The position numbers and the translations under genes are program-made. The notes beneath the pieces are model-generated. The model worked only from the letters and a program-made list of their open reading frames with translations. It made no database searches and was not told where the DNA came from. This document shows, piece after piece, positions 1 to 8,151 of a DNA stretch of 64,000 bases; position 1 is the stretch's first letter; each line of letters starts with the position of its first letter. The stretch spans positions 930,001 to 994,000 of the forward strand of contig JAXGSB010000001.1 of the NCBI GenBank assembly GCA_040765295.1. Direction: 5' to 3'. The DNA is from Scatomorpha sp040765295 (GTDB taxonomy: Bacteria; Bacillota; Clostridia; Oscillospirales; Oscillospiraceae).

Positions 1-1
1 T

Positions 2-184
2 TCCTATACTGAAAAATCAGGAAAAGTTTATGACGAGTACCGAGCCTTCTGTCTTAGGTTGGGTGAGTTTACTAGATCCACTACTGATTTCTATACAGCT
101 CTTGAATCAGAAAACTTTGAAAGAAGAAGAACTAATAAAGGAGTAATGATTAGAGGTTTAAGACTAAAATCAGAATTCCTATAA
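2..184 (+). CDS. Phage primase/VapE-type protein, C-terminal end only
   Basis: The window opens inside this gene; 60 codons remain before the TAA. The tail contains a YDEYRAFC...LGEFTRS...FYTALE...FERRR...GVMIRGLRL pattern. This resembles the C-terminal winged-helix region of phage/plasmid P4-type primase-helicases or VapE-like proteins, where a Y..Y..WC...GE..S...F...L...GF...R motif is usual. In related prophages such a gene sits just before a VRR-NUC nuclease and a SNF2 helicase, as here, which supports a replication-initiation role. The catalytic primase and helicase domains lie outside the window, so P4 primase and VapE cannot be told apart. Confidence 0.6.
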   Translation, partial: SYTEKSGKVYDEYRAFCLRLGEFTRSTTDFYTALESENFERRRTNKGVMIRGLRLKSEFL

Positions 185-200
185 GCTGTTTTTATTAAAA

Positions 201-304
201 AGTGTAGGTCAGTGAACCTCTCTATTCAAACTTTTTTATATATAAGAAAATATAAATTTAATAATATATATAAGTTATATAGACAAGCTACACAGACCTA
301 CACT
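201..304. repeat. 10-bp inverted repeat around an AT-rich spacer
   Basis: AGTGTAGGTC (201-210) and its exact reverse complement GACCTACACT (295-304) bracket 84 bp that are almost pure A/T. The pair fills the gap between the primase-like gene and the VRR-NUC gene. It could be a regulatory stem or part of a replication region. Function is inferred only from position and composition. Confidence 0.45.
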
Positions 305-355
305 ACCCCCACAAAACACTGATGAAATAAAGACTTTAATAAAAAGGTGATAACT

Positions 356-646
356 ATGTACGAGAAAACATTGGAACAAAAACTTGTAAATGAAGCAAAA
401 AACAATAAAGGCCTCTGCCTCAAGTTATCCTGTCCTGGTTTTGCAGGAATGCCTGATAGGCTTCTACTCTTTTCAAAAGGCAGGATTGCATTTGTTGAGG
501 TAAAAAGAAAAGGCCAAGTACCAAGACCACTTCAATTATCTAGGCATAGACTTTTAAAGAAGTTAGGTTTTAAGGTTTTTGTCCTAGATGACAAAGAACA
601 GATAAAAGAAATAATTGAAAATATCCTAGGAGGTGATGCCAGATGA
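356..646 (+). CDS. VRR-NUC domain nuclease (phage)
   Basis: A 96-residue PD-(D/E)XK-fold protein. The visible core is PGFAGMPDRLLL, then GRIAFVEVKRKG and PRPLQL. This is the usual VRR-NUC layout: an aspartate in the PDR segment and an E-V-K catalytic pair one strand later. Stand-alone phage VRR-NUC proteins act as structure-specific nucleases next to SNF2 helicases. I chose the ATG preceded by AAAGGTG at 6-nt spacing; the in-frame GTG three codons upstream lies inside that SD. The stop codon overlaps the helicase start (ATGA), which implies translational coupling. Confidence 0.85.
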   Translation: MYEKTLEQKLVNEAKNNKGLCLKLSCPGFAGMPDRLLLFSKGRIAFVEVKRKGQVPRPLQLSRHRLLKKLGFKVFVLDDKEQIKEIIENILGGDAR

Positions 647-2015
647 AGTTCATACCCCATGAATATCAAAACTATGCTTCTAGCTATATAGAAGAAAAAC
701 CAGTCTCAGCCATATTTTTGGATATGGGCTTAGGTTAGGTAAGACAGTATTAACTCTTACAGCCTTAAATAATTTATTATTCGATAGTTTTGAAGCTCAT
801 AAAATCTTAGTTATAGCTCCCTTAAGAGTAGCCAGAAATACTTGGCCTTCTGAGCTTGAAAAATGGGATCATCTCCAAGATTTGAAATATTCAGTTGCAA
901 TAGGAAGTGAAAAAATAAGGAAAGAAGCTCTAATGCAAAAAGCTGACATATACATCATAAATCGTGAGAATGTTAAATGGCTTATTGAAGACAGCTCCCT
1001 TCCCTTCGATTTTGACACTGTAATCATTGATGAACTCTCTTCTTTTAAAAACCATAAGGCTAAAAGATTCAGGGCTCTTATGAAAGTAAGACCGAAAGTC
1101 AAAAGAATGGTTGGACTTACTGGAACTCCTGCCTCTAATGGGCTTATGGATCTATGGGCCGAGTTTAGGCTTCTAGATATGGGCCAGAGACTTGGAAGAT
1201 TTATAGGCAGATACAGAGATGAGTATTTTCTACCTGATAAGAGAAATCAACAAATAATATTTACCTATAAGCCAAAACCAGGGGCTGAACAAGCTATTTA
1301 TAAGAAAATATCCGATATAACCATCAGCATGAAAGGTAGCGATTATCTTAAACTTCCAGAACTCACTTTAAACGAAGTTGAGGTTAAATTAGCTGATAAA
1401 GATATTCAAAGCTTGGATGAAATGAAGAAAGATTTAATTGCCACTATAGGTGAGGAAGAAATAACTGCAGCTAATGCTGCTGCCCTCTCTGGCAAACTTC
1501 TTCAAATGGCAAATGGAGCTGTTTATGGAGATGAGAAAAATGTAATCCATATCCATGATAAAAAGCTAGACGCTTTGGAAGATTTAATAGAAGCTGCCAA
1601 TGGTAAACCCGTTCTAATAGCCTACTGGTTTAACCATGACTATCAAAGAATTATTGAACGTTTTGATATTAGAGAAATAAAAACATCTGATGATATTAAG
1701 GCCTGGAACATGGGACAGATCCCTATTGCTATTATTCACCCTGCCTCCGCTGGACATGGACTCAATTTACAGGCTGGTGGTTCAACCCTTATATGGTTTT
1801 CCCTTACTTGGTCATTAGAACTTTACCAACAAACTAATGCCAGGCTTTGGAGACAAGGACAGGAAAACCCTGTTATTATCCACCACCTAATAGCAAAAGA
1901 CACCATTGATAAAAGAGTCATGCAGGCCCTTAAGAATAAAGACACAACACAGACAGCTTTAATTGATGCAGTTAAAGCAGATTTAAATAAAGGAGGTTTA
2001 TCCTATGACAGTTAA
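643..2015 (+). pseudogene. SNF2-family DEAD/DEAH helicase, frameshifted in Walker A
   Basis: The reading frame starts with MKFIPHEYQNYA and reaches FLDMGLG. There TTAGG occurs twice in tandem (730-739), giving a stop (TTA GGT TAG). Removing one TTAGG restores GLGKT and an open frame to the TAA at 2013. The C-terminal frame keeps the helicase II motif (VIIDELSSFKN), motif III (GLTGTPASN) and the SNF2 C-terminal motifs (SAGHGLNLQAGG; QQTNARLWRQGQ). The downstream piece alone could start at an ATG at 882 with no good SD and would lack Walker A. This is therefore a broken gene, a phase-variable gene or a sequence error. The intact protein would have about 456 residues and probably acts in phage replication or recombination. 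Confidence 0.85.
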
Positions 2016-2415
2016 AGAATTTCTAAACCAAGCCTACAGGCTAGACCAAAGAATACAAAGTAAGATAGAGCAGCTTGATTCACTTAATACCCTGGCCACA
2101 AAAGCCACCTCTACTCTTTCCCATATGCCAAAGAATCCTAACAAGGCTACTTCAACTATGGAGAACACCATTTGTAAAATTATTGATCTTCAACATGAAA
2201 TCAATGAAGATATTGATAGGTTGGTTGATTTAAAAACTGAAATCGTAGCAGCCGTAAAGAGTGTAGAAAATAGAGAGTATCAAACCTTACTTGAAAAAAG
2301 ATACCTCTGCTTTGAAACCTGGGAACAGATAGCTGTTGATATGCACTACAGCCTTAGATGGATTCATATACTACATGGTAAAGCCTTAAATGATTTAGGC
2401 AGGCTATTAGATTAA
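2005..2415 (+). CDS. DUF1492-like sigma/ArpU-type late regulator
   Basis: A 136-residue protein with an N-terminal helical, probably coiled-coil part (residues about 10-85). The C-terminal helix-turn-helix segment YQTLLEKRYLCFETWEQIAVDMHYSLRWIHILHGKAL resembles sigma-70 region 4. This is typical of DUF1492/ArpU/RinA-type phage proteins thought to switch on late genes, and the position just before HNH and terminase fits. It starts 11 bp inside the helicase gene behind AGGAGG. A terminator and a new transcription unit follow. Confidence 0.75.
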   Translation: MTVKEFLNQAYRLDQRIQSKIEQLDSLNTLATKATSTLSHMPKNPNKATSTMENTICKIIDLQHEINEDIDRLVDLKTEIVAAVKSVENREYQTLLEKRYLCFETWEQIAVDMHYSLRWIHILHGKALNDLGRLLD

Positions 2416-2498
2416 AAGCTTTTAAAAGTGTGCACACTAATTCACTACTTTTCAAAACTTTCCTATGATACTATTAAGATAGCAAAATTTATTTAGAG

Positions 2499-2528
2499 CC
2501 TTCACAGAAATTCTGTGGAGGTTTTTTT
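2499..2528 (+). terminator. Rho-independent terminator after the replication module
   Basis: CCTTCACAG and CTGTGGAGG pair (one G-T) around an AAATT loop and are followed by seven T. It lies between the DUF1492-like gene and HNH, separating early from late genes. Confidence 0.75.
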
Positions 2529-2554
2529 ATGCCTAAAAACAAGGAGGTGTTTTA

Positions 2555-2908
2555 ATGCCAAGAAAACCTAAGAGTCCTTGTGGCTACCCTGGCTGTCCCG
2601 AGCTTACTTATGATAGGTACTGTAAGGAACACAAAAGCCTAGTCAATAAAAACTACAACAAGTATCAAAGGGATCCTAAGTCTAACAAAAGATATGGTAG
2701 GGCTTGGAAGCGAATCAGGGATAGGTATGTCAAGAAGCACCCTCTCTGTGAGGAGTGCAAGAAACACGGAAGGCTGACCCCTGTAGAGGAGGTCCACCAC
2801 ATCAAACCCCTAAGCCAAGGTGGCTCTAATGACTACTCTAATCTAATGAGCCTATGCAAGAGCTGCCACTCCTCCATCACAGCCAAGAGCGGTGAGCGGT
2901 GGGGCTAG
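2555..2908 (+). CDS. HNH endonuclease of the packaging module
   Basis: A 117-residue protein. An N-terminal Cys/His knuckle (CGYPGCPELTYDRYCKEH) is followed by the HNH core: CEECKKHG, then EVHHIKPLSQGG, NDYSNLMSLCKSCH. It has the metal-binding CxxC...CxxC and the HH..P catalytic segment. In HK97-type cos phages an HNH protein next to the terminase is needed for specific cleavage of concatemers. Here it directly precedes the small terminase gene, which supports that role rather than a homing enzyme. SD AAGGAGG lies before the ATG. Confidence 0.88.
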   Translation: MPRKPKSPCGYPGCPELTYDRYCKEHKSLVNKNYNKYQRDPKSNKRYGRAWKRIRDRYVKKHPLCEECKKHGRLTPVEEVHHIKPLSQGGSNDYSNLMSLCKSCHSSITAKSGERWG

Positions 2909-3014
2909 TAAATCTCTGTAACTTTCATAAGCGGACAGCGGCGTGGGCCTTCGTGTAAAAAAATGCGGTTTCAAAGGGGGTAATAGGCCAAGAGAAAAAT
3001 GAGGTGATGAAAAT

Positions 3015-3566
3015 ATGGCGAAAGACGGCACTAATAGAGGTGGTGCTCGTATAGGAGCTGGTGCTAAAAAGAAGGCTTTACTAGATAAAATCGCTGAGGG
3101 TAATCCAGGCGGTAGGACACTTACAGTAATGGATTTTCAAAATGCAGCAGACCTAGAAGGTGTAGAAATGCCAGAGCCAAGTAAGATGTTAGAGGCCGTT
3201 CAAAAAGATGGTAAGACTTTAGTTGCTGGAGATGTTTATAGGGATACATGGAACTGGCTAAATGAAAGAGGCTGTGCTGCTCTTATCTCTCCCCAGCTAC
3301 TTGAAAGATATGCTATGAGCGTAGCTAGGTGGATCCAGTGTGAAGAAGCAGTTACTGAATTTGGTTTTTTAGCCAAGCACCCCACAACGGGAAATGCAAT
3401 GCAAAGTCCCTATGTTGCCATGAGCCAAAACTATATGACACAAACAAATCGGCTCTGGCTAGAAATATTCCAACTTGTAAAAGAGAACTCTCTATCAGAA
3501 TACACAGGAAATAATCCTCAAGATAATGTGATGGAAAGATTACTAAATGCCCGTACAGGCAAATAA
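3015..3566 (+). CDS. Terminase small subunit, P27 family
   Basis: A 183-residue protein. The basic glycine-rich start (GGARIGAGAKKK, then GNPGGR) and the C-terminal four-helix region (RYAMSVARWIQCEEAV...PYVAMSQNYMTQTNRLW...) match P27-type small terminases, which recognise packaging DNA. The large subunit is not adjacent but lies 6.2 kb away beyond a cargo block, an arrangement seen in some clostridial and streptococcal prophages. SD GAGGTG precedes the ATG. Confidence 0.88.
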   Translation: MAKDGTNRGGARIGAGAKKKALLDKIAEGNPGGRTLTVMDFQNAADLEGVEMPEPSKMLEAVQKDGKTLVAGDVYRDTWNWLNERGCAALISPQLLERYAMSVARWIQCEEAVTEFGFLAKHPTTGNAMQSPYVAMSQNYMTQTNRLWLEIFQLVKENSLSEYTGNNPQDNVMERLLNARTGK

Positions 3567-3582
3567 AATATTGGAGGTAGAA

Positions 3583-4755
3583 ATGAAAAGACAAGAAACA
3601 GCTGAAAGTGTATGTATAGGACATCCAGATAAACTCTGCGATTTAATTGCAGATAATATATTGGATGCAGCCTTCAGAAAAGATAAGGCTTCAAGAGTTG
3701 CTTGTGAGGTAATGGCAACTAAGGGAAAGATAATCGTGGCGGGCGAAATCACCTGTAGCGAGAAATTAGATATTAGATACATTGTAAGACAGACCTTAAA
3801 AGAAGTGGGATATAATCCTCTCAAGTTTTTAATATATGTATTTGTACACAAACAGAGTGCCGATATCAAAGAAGGTGTAGATAATGCTCTGGAATTTAGA
3901 GATGGTGTAAACGATCCCTATAGTTTAATAGGTGCTGGTGACCAAGGAACCATGTATGGTTATGCCACAAAAGAAACTAGAGAAATGCTCCCTCTTGCCA
4001 TTGTTTTATCTCATAAAATAACTAAGAGATTAGACAAAGTAAGAAAAGATAAATTAATCAAGGGCATCTTCCCCGATGGAAAAGCCCAGGTGACTATTGA
4101 ATATGAAGGAAAGAAAGCTCTAAGAGTTAAAACAATAGTTGTATCTATCCATCATCATAAAGATAAAGACTATGAAGAGCTGAAAAGGGAAATTCTACAC
4201 ACTGTTCTTTACCCTGCCTTTGAGGATTTTCCCTTTGATGATAAGACAGAAATCCTAATTAATCCTTCAGGAAGATTTGTTATTGGTGGGCCTACTGCTG
4301 ATACAGGTCTAACTGGTAGAAAGTTAATGGTGGACACCTATGGAGGTCTAGCTTCTCATGGAGGCGGAGCTCTTTGTGGAAAGGATCCAACCAAGGTTGA
4401 TAGAAGTGGAGCCTATATGGCGAGATTCATAGCTAAGCATATAATATGGGGCGATTTTGCAGATGAATGCGAGGTCGCTCTTTCTTATGCCATTGGGAAG
4501 GCAAACCCTGTATCCTTTTCCATTAATACTTTTGGAAGCGGGACTCTTTCCGATGAAGTTCTAACCAAGGCCTGTAAGGATGTATTTAATTTAAAGCCTG
4601 CAGCCATAATTGAACACCTAAGACTTAGGGATATCAGCTATTCCGAAACTGCAACCTACGGACATTTTTCTAGTGTGCTCTTCCCTTGGGAAAGCCTAGA
4701 TAAATATGATGAACTAAAAAAGGCGGTGGAAAAGTATGCAGATAGAAAAAATTAA
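3583..4755 (+). CDS. metK: S-adenosylmethionine synthetase (phage-borne MetK)
   Basis: Makes S-adenosylmethionine from methionine and ATP. The family signatures are present in order: GHPDKLCD near the N-terminus, GAGDQG in the middle and GGGALCGKDPTKVDRSGAY in the C-terminal third. The 390-residue length is normal for the family. I chose the ATG behind GGAGGT; an in-frame ATG 12 codons upstream lies inside the small terminase gene. It overlaps the following methyltransferase by 20 bp, so the enzyme making the methyl donor and the one using it are translated together. Codon use is AT-rich like the phage, and the tail end is shorter and more divergent than in housekeeping MetK. I infer a SAM supply for phage DNA methylation. 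Confidence 0.92.
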   Translation: MKRQETAESVCIGHPDKLCDLIADNILDAAFRKDKASRVACEVMATKGKIIVAGEITCSEKLDIRYIVRQTLKEVGYNPLKFLIYVFVHKQSADIKEGVDNALEFRDGVNDPYSLIGAGDQGTMYGYATKETREMLPLAIVLSHKITKRLDKVRKDKLIKGIFPDGKAQVTIEYEGKKALRVKTIVVSIHHHKDKDYEELKREILHTVLYPAFEDFPFDDKTEILINPSGRFVIGGPTADTGLTGRKLMVDTYGGLASHGGGALCGKDPTKVDRSGAYMARFIAKHIIWGDFADECEVALSYAIGKANPVSFSINTFGSGTLSDEVLTKACKDVFNLKPAAIIEHLRLRDISYSETATYGHFSSVLFPWESLDKYDELKKAVEKYADRKN

Positions 4756-5965
4756 AATAGAAAAATTAAATCCTGCTCCCTACAATCCTAGAAAGGATTT
4801 AAAGCCAGGAGATCCTGAATATGAAAAACTAAAGAACTCTATTCTTACCTTTGGCTATGTGGAACCAGTTCTATGGAATAAAAGGACTGGCCATATTATA
4901 GGCGGCCACCAAAGATATAAAGTTCTTGTGGAAATGGGGCAAAAAGAAATCGACTGTGTTGTAGTTGATATGAATGAGGAAAATGAAAAGGCTTTAAATA
5001 TTGCTCTTAATAAGGTTAGTGGTGATTGGGACAAAGAAAAACTAATGCTATTAATTACAGACTTACAAGGAGTAGACTTTGATGTCTCTTTAACTGGTTT
5101 TGATCCTGCAGAACTTGACGACCTTTTTAAAGACACTCTTAAAGATAATATTAAAGAAGATGATTTTGATGTTGAAGAAGAACTTAAAAACCCAGCCCTA
5201 TCAAAACCAGGTGACCTATGGTTACTTGGAAAGCATCGAGTTTTATGTGGTGACTCAACTAAAATAGAAAGCTATGAAACTTTGATGGATGGAAAACTTG
5301 CCAACCTAACTGTTACTGACCCACCCTACAATGTTAATTATGAGGGAACTGCAGGAAAAATAAAAAATGACAACATGGCTGATGATGCCTTTTATGACTT
5401 CCTCCTCTCTTCTTTTCAAGGAATGGAAAAAGTTATGGCTAAGGATGCATCAATATATGTCTTCCATGCTGATACTGAAGGCTTAAACTTTAGAAAGGCT
5501 TTCTCCGAGGCAGGCTTTTATTTATCAGGCACCTGTATCTGGAAGAAGCAATCATTGGTCCTTGGCAGGTCTCCCTATCAATGGCAGCATGAACCAGTCC
5601 TTTTTGGCTGGAAAAAGAAAGGTAAACATAACTGGTATTCAGATAGAAAACAAACTACTATCTGGGAATTTGAAAAACCTAAAAGGAATAAAGACCATCC
5701 TACAATGAAGCCTGTAGCCTTAGTAGCTTACCCAATTTTAAATTCTAGCTTAACTAATTGTATAGTACTGGATCCTTTTGGTGGTTCAGGTTCAACCTTG
5801 ATTGCCTGTGAGCAAACAGACAGGATATGCAACACCATAGAATTAGATGAGAAATATACAGATGTTATTGTAAAAAGATACATTGAACAAGTAGAAAGTT
5901 CAGATGATGTATACCTTTTAAGAAATGGCAAAAAGCTGCCTTATGCTAGTATTGCCAATGATTAG
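4736..5965 (+). CDS. ParB-like domain fused to a DNA adenine/cytosine-N4 methyltransferase
   Basis: A 409-residue fusion. Residues 1-95 form a ParB/sulfiredoxin-like domain (NPRKD, then GHIIGGHQRYKVL). Residues from about 165 on form an N-methyltransferase with DPPY (about 195-198) before the SAM-binding DPFGGSGST (about 346-354). This IV-before-I order marks the beta class. Between them is the likely target-recognition region. No restriction partner is nearby, so it is probably an orphan enzyme that protects or marks phage DNA. ParB-MTase fusions are common in phages and ICEs. Co-translation with metK is the notable context. Confidence 0.9.
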   Translation: MQIEKIKIEKLNPAPYNPRKDLKPGDPEYEKLKNSILTFGYVEPVLWNKRTGHIIGGHQRYKVLVEMGQKEIDCVVVDMNEENEKALNIALNKVSGDWDKEKLMLLITDLQGVDFDVSLTGFDPAELDDLFKDTLKDNIKEDDFDVEEELKNPALSKPGDLWLLGKHRVLCGDSTKIESYETLMDGKLANLTVTDPPYNVNYEGTAGKIKNDNMADDAFYDFLLSSFQGMEKVMAKDASIYVFHADTEGLNFRKAFSEAGFYLSGTCIWKKQSLVLGRSPYQWQHEPVLFGWKKKGKHNWYSDRKQTTIWEFEKPKRNKDHPTMKPVALVAYPILNSSLTNCIVLDPFGGSGSTLIACEQTDRICNTIELDEKYTDVIVKRYIEQVESSDDVYLLRNGKKLPYASIAND

Positions 5966-6046
5966 AGAAAATATGAGGCCACAGAAGGGCCACACAGGCC
6001 TTTAAAAAAAGATTAGGTATAAACCCTTGGGCCTAAATCAGATATA

Positions 6047-6090
6047 ACTTGCTATTTACCCCTTCCTGAGTGATAGATGTAGTACCACAT
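6047..6090 (+). promoter_or_regulatory. Cargo repeat element, copy 1 (most diverged)
   Basis: Contains ACTTGCTATTTACC, then CCTTCCTGAGTGATAGATG. It matches the other three copies over about 30 bp, with TTGCTA and GATAGA spaced 17 bp apart like a -35/-10 pair. It lies 17 bp before the start codon of the next gene, just ahead of its SD. The promoter role is inferred from spacing and from the four-fold recurrence. Confidence 0.6.
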
Positions 6091-6106
6091 AAAGGAGGGT
6101 ATTTTA

Positions 6107-6802
6107 ATGGATAGAAAAGAATTAGTAAATGCTTTAAGCAAACATTTAGGCCTAAAGGCAAAATACCTGGGAGTTCCCAGCTTTGCCTATGAAATTGGCG
6201 AATTTACTGTAACTAGAGAAGGAAAGATTCTAAATGAGGCAGGTGATGAAATGACACTAGATGAAATAAAGGGACCGAGCTTAGAAGATGAATTTGTTCA
6301 GATAGAGATAGCCTTCCCACTAAAAGGCCACGATGCTCGGTCAATTAAAAATCTTTTAAATATGATTTATAGCAAGGAGCCTTTAATTAAAAAAGCCTAT
6401 GCTCTGGAAGAAACTATCATAGAAAAAGAATTAATTGACGAGATTTCTAGTCTAGAAAACTTGGATGAAATTTTAAGTCTAATTAATGATAATAATTGCA
6501 AAGGTATCTCCTTTGAAGATGAAAAGATTACTTTTAAATTTATTAAGGGAGACATCAAAATATCATCAGAATTCCTAAGCCTTTTAATTAAAAAAGCTAA
6601 AGAATTAAAACATACAACTTCTAGACAAGTTGAGACTGATAATGACAAATATAGTTTTAGAACCTGGCTAATCAGACTTGGGATGGTAGGCCCAGATTAC
6701 AAGGAACATAGAAAATTCCTACTATCAAAGCTTGAAGGAAGCTCCGCTTTTAGAAATGGGCTGCCAGCAAGCAAGGAGGTCCAAAGCAATGAAAGAGATT
6801 AG
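6107..6802 (+). CDS. Phage protein of the so-called virulence-related type, unknown function
   Basis: A 231-residue soluble, charged protein (MDRKELVNALSKHLGLKAKYLG...). It resembles proteins that phage and ICE annotations often call virulence-related, always near amidoligase genes; that label is not evidence of a role. The last 40 residues (FRTWLIRLG..G.DYK..R..L...LEGSSAFR) are clearly related to the C-terminus of the amidoligase two genes downstream. The middle region (residues 100-170) is predicted helical from its Leu/Ile/Lys pattern. SD AAAGGAGGG lies just after repeat copy 1. It overlaps the DUF4314 gene by 14 bp. Confidence 0.7.
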   Translation: MDRKELVNALSKHLGLKAKYLGVPSFAYEIGEFTVTREGKILNEAGDEMTLDEIKGPSLEDEFVQIEIAFPLKGHDARSIKNLLNMIYSKEPLIKKAYALEETIIEKELIDEISSLENLDEILSLINDNNCKGISFEDEKITFKFIKGDIKISSEFLSLLIKKAKELKHTTSRQVETDNDKYSFRTWLIRLGMVGPDYKEHRKFLLSKLEGSSAFRNGLPASKEVQSNERD

Positions 6803-7016
6803 CCTTAAAATTTTAAATAAATTAAAGGAAGACTTTCCTAAAGGAAGTAGAGTTGAACTTGTAAAAATGGATGACCCTTACACCTCTTTAAAAGCTGGTG
6901 ATAAAGGAACCGTTGCTTTTATTGATGACCTGGCTACGATCCATGTAAATTGGGATAAAGGTAGCTCTTTAGGTTTAGTTTATGGAGAAGATTTGTTTAT
7001 AAAATCCAAAGATTAA
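6789..7016 (+). CDS. DUF4314 small phage protein
   Basis: 75 residues: a short helix, then PKGSRVELVKMDDPYTSLKAGDKGTVAFIDDLATIHVNWDKGS, then LGLVYGED. This fits DUF4314, a small SH3-like beta-barrel family of phages and conjugative elements with unknown biochemical role. I chose the ATG behind AAGGAGGT; an earlier in-frame ATG lies deep inside the upstream gene. The two are translationally linked. Confidence 0.85.
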   Translation: MKEISLKILNKLKEDFPKGSRVELVKMDDPYTSLKAGDKGTVAFIDDLATIHVNWDKGSSLGLVYGEDLFIKSKD

Positions 7017-7039
7017 AAACAAGCTGAAACCCTTGAAAA

Positions 7040-7115
7040 TACTGTGTTTATAGTGAAAATAGTACTTGCTATATATCCCCTTCTGAGTGATATATGTATG
7101 TAACAAAAAACACAC
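7040..7115 (+). promoter_or_regulatory. Cargo repeat element, copy 2
   Basis: A 76-bp element with AGTACTTGCTATATA, CCCCTTCTGAGTGATATA and TGTATGTAAC followed by an A-run and CACAC. It matches copy 3 almost base for base, including 25 bp upstream of the core. TTGCTA and GATATA are 17 bp apart. It ends 18 bp before the amidoligase ATG. Confidence 0.75.
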
Positions 7116-7133
7116 CAGAAAGGGGACAAGGAA

Positions 7134-8027
7134 ATGCTTAGAAAAAACTTTGGAATTGAAATTGAGTTTACAGGCATTACAAGAAGAAAAGCAGCAAATA
7201 TAATGGCAGAACATTTTGAGGGGACTTCAAGTCAAAACGGGAGAGACTTTAAAGTGACAGCACCCGACAGGAGAGTTTGGCAGGTAGTTTATGACGGCAG
7301 CATAAGATGCCAGAAAAGAGTTAGTGGACAAAGAGTACCAGCAACTAACGAATACAGCGTTGAGATTGTTAGCCCAATTTTAAGCTACAAGGAGGATATT
7401 GAAAGCCTCCAGGAGCTAGTAAGAAAAATTAGAAAAGCTGGAGGCTTTGCCAACAAAACAACAGGCATCCATATTCACCTAAACGGAAGCGACCACACTC
7501 CTAGATCCTTAAGAAACTTTTTAAACATCATCTACTCAAGAAACGACCTCCTCTACTCTAGCCTAGAAATTGAAAGAGAAAGAATGAGATACTGCAAAAA
7601 GATGGATGAAAGCCTAGTAAAAAAAATGAACAAGAAAAAACCTACTAGCTTTAAACAAATAGAAGATATCTGGTACGAAGGTTACTATCAAAGTAGAGAT
7701 AGACATTACCACGATAGCAGATACCACTTCCTCAACTTACACAGTTTTTTCAACGGAGTAGGAACTGTAGAGCTTAGAGGCTTTAATGGAACACTCCATG
7801 CAGGAAAAATTAGAACCTACATCCTTCTAAGCTTGGCCATGAATGAGCAGGCATTAACACAGAAATTTGCCAGCAGTAAAAAGCCACAGATAGAAAATCC
7901 AAAGTTTGCAATGAGAACCTGGCTTACCAGAATCGGCTTTATAGGAAATGATTTTAAAAACCCTAGAGAGCACCTTTGCAAACACCTAGAAGGATCTGCA
8001 GCTTGGAGGTTTCGTGAGTCCGCCTAG
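7134..8027 (+). CDS. Amidoligase family enzyme (glutamine synthetase-like fold)
   Basis: A 297-residue member of the phage/ICE amidoligase family, thought to form amide bonds between an amino acid or peptide and an unknown acceptor using ATP. Visible motifs: GIEIEFTG at the N-terminus (metal-binding glutamates), NEYSVEIVSPIL, GIHIHLNGS (His pair) and VELRGFNGTL (Arg-containing loop). It carries the C-terminal module shared with the upstream protein (MRTWLTRIG..G.DFK..R..L...LEGSAAWR). A gamma-glutamylcyclotransferase follows, a partner repeatedly seen with amidoligases in comparative work by Aravind and colleagues; together they suggest making and trimming a gamma-glutamyl or isopeptide bond. 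SD GGGGACAAGG follows repeat copy 2. Confidence 0.82.
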   Translation: MLRKNFGIEIEFTGITRRKAANIMAEHFEGTSSQNGRDFKVTAPDRRVWQVVYDGSIRCQKRVSGQRVPATNEYSVEIVSPILSYKEDIESLQELVRKIRKAGGFANKTTGIHIHLNGSDHTPRSLRNFLNIIYSRNDLLYSSLEIERERMRYCKKMDESLVKKMNKKKPTSFKQIEDIWYEGYYQSRDRHYHDSRYHFLNLHSFFNGVGTVELRGFNGTLHAGKIRTYILLSLAMNEQALTQKFASSKKPQIENPKFAMRTWLTRIGFIGNDFKNPREHLCKHLEGSAAWRFRESA

Positions 8028-8100
8028 ATAGGCGGTCACTAAAGCCACGAGGGGGACTTCCCCCTCTTAAGCTGGTAGAAGGGGCAAATGTACCCACTTC
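8018..8100 (+). other. Three consecutive stem-loops between amidoligase and cyclotransferase genes
   Basis: CCGCC/GGCGG (8020-8035, spanning the amidoligase stop), GAGGGGG/CCCCCTC (8049-8066, only four loop bases) and GAAGGGG/CCC-A-CTTC (8078-8100). GC content here is far above the phage background. A simple terminator is unlikely because no T-tract follows; a structured leader or processing region is possible. Confidence 0.5.
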
Positions 8101-8151
8101 AAATACAAAGCCCACACAGGCGAAACTGTGGCCAAAGAAAGGAAGATGAAT

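Noticed and set aside
2428..2437. GTGTGCACAC palindrome as a copy of the 37329 repeats
   Set aside because: It shares only a few bases with TGCACACCCCT and has no second copy nearby.
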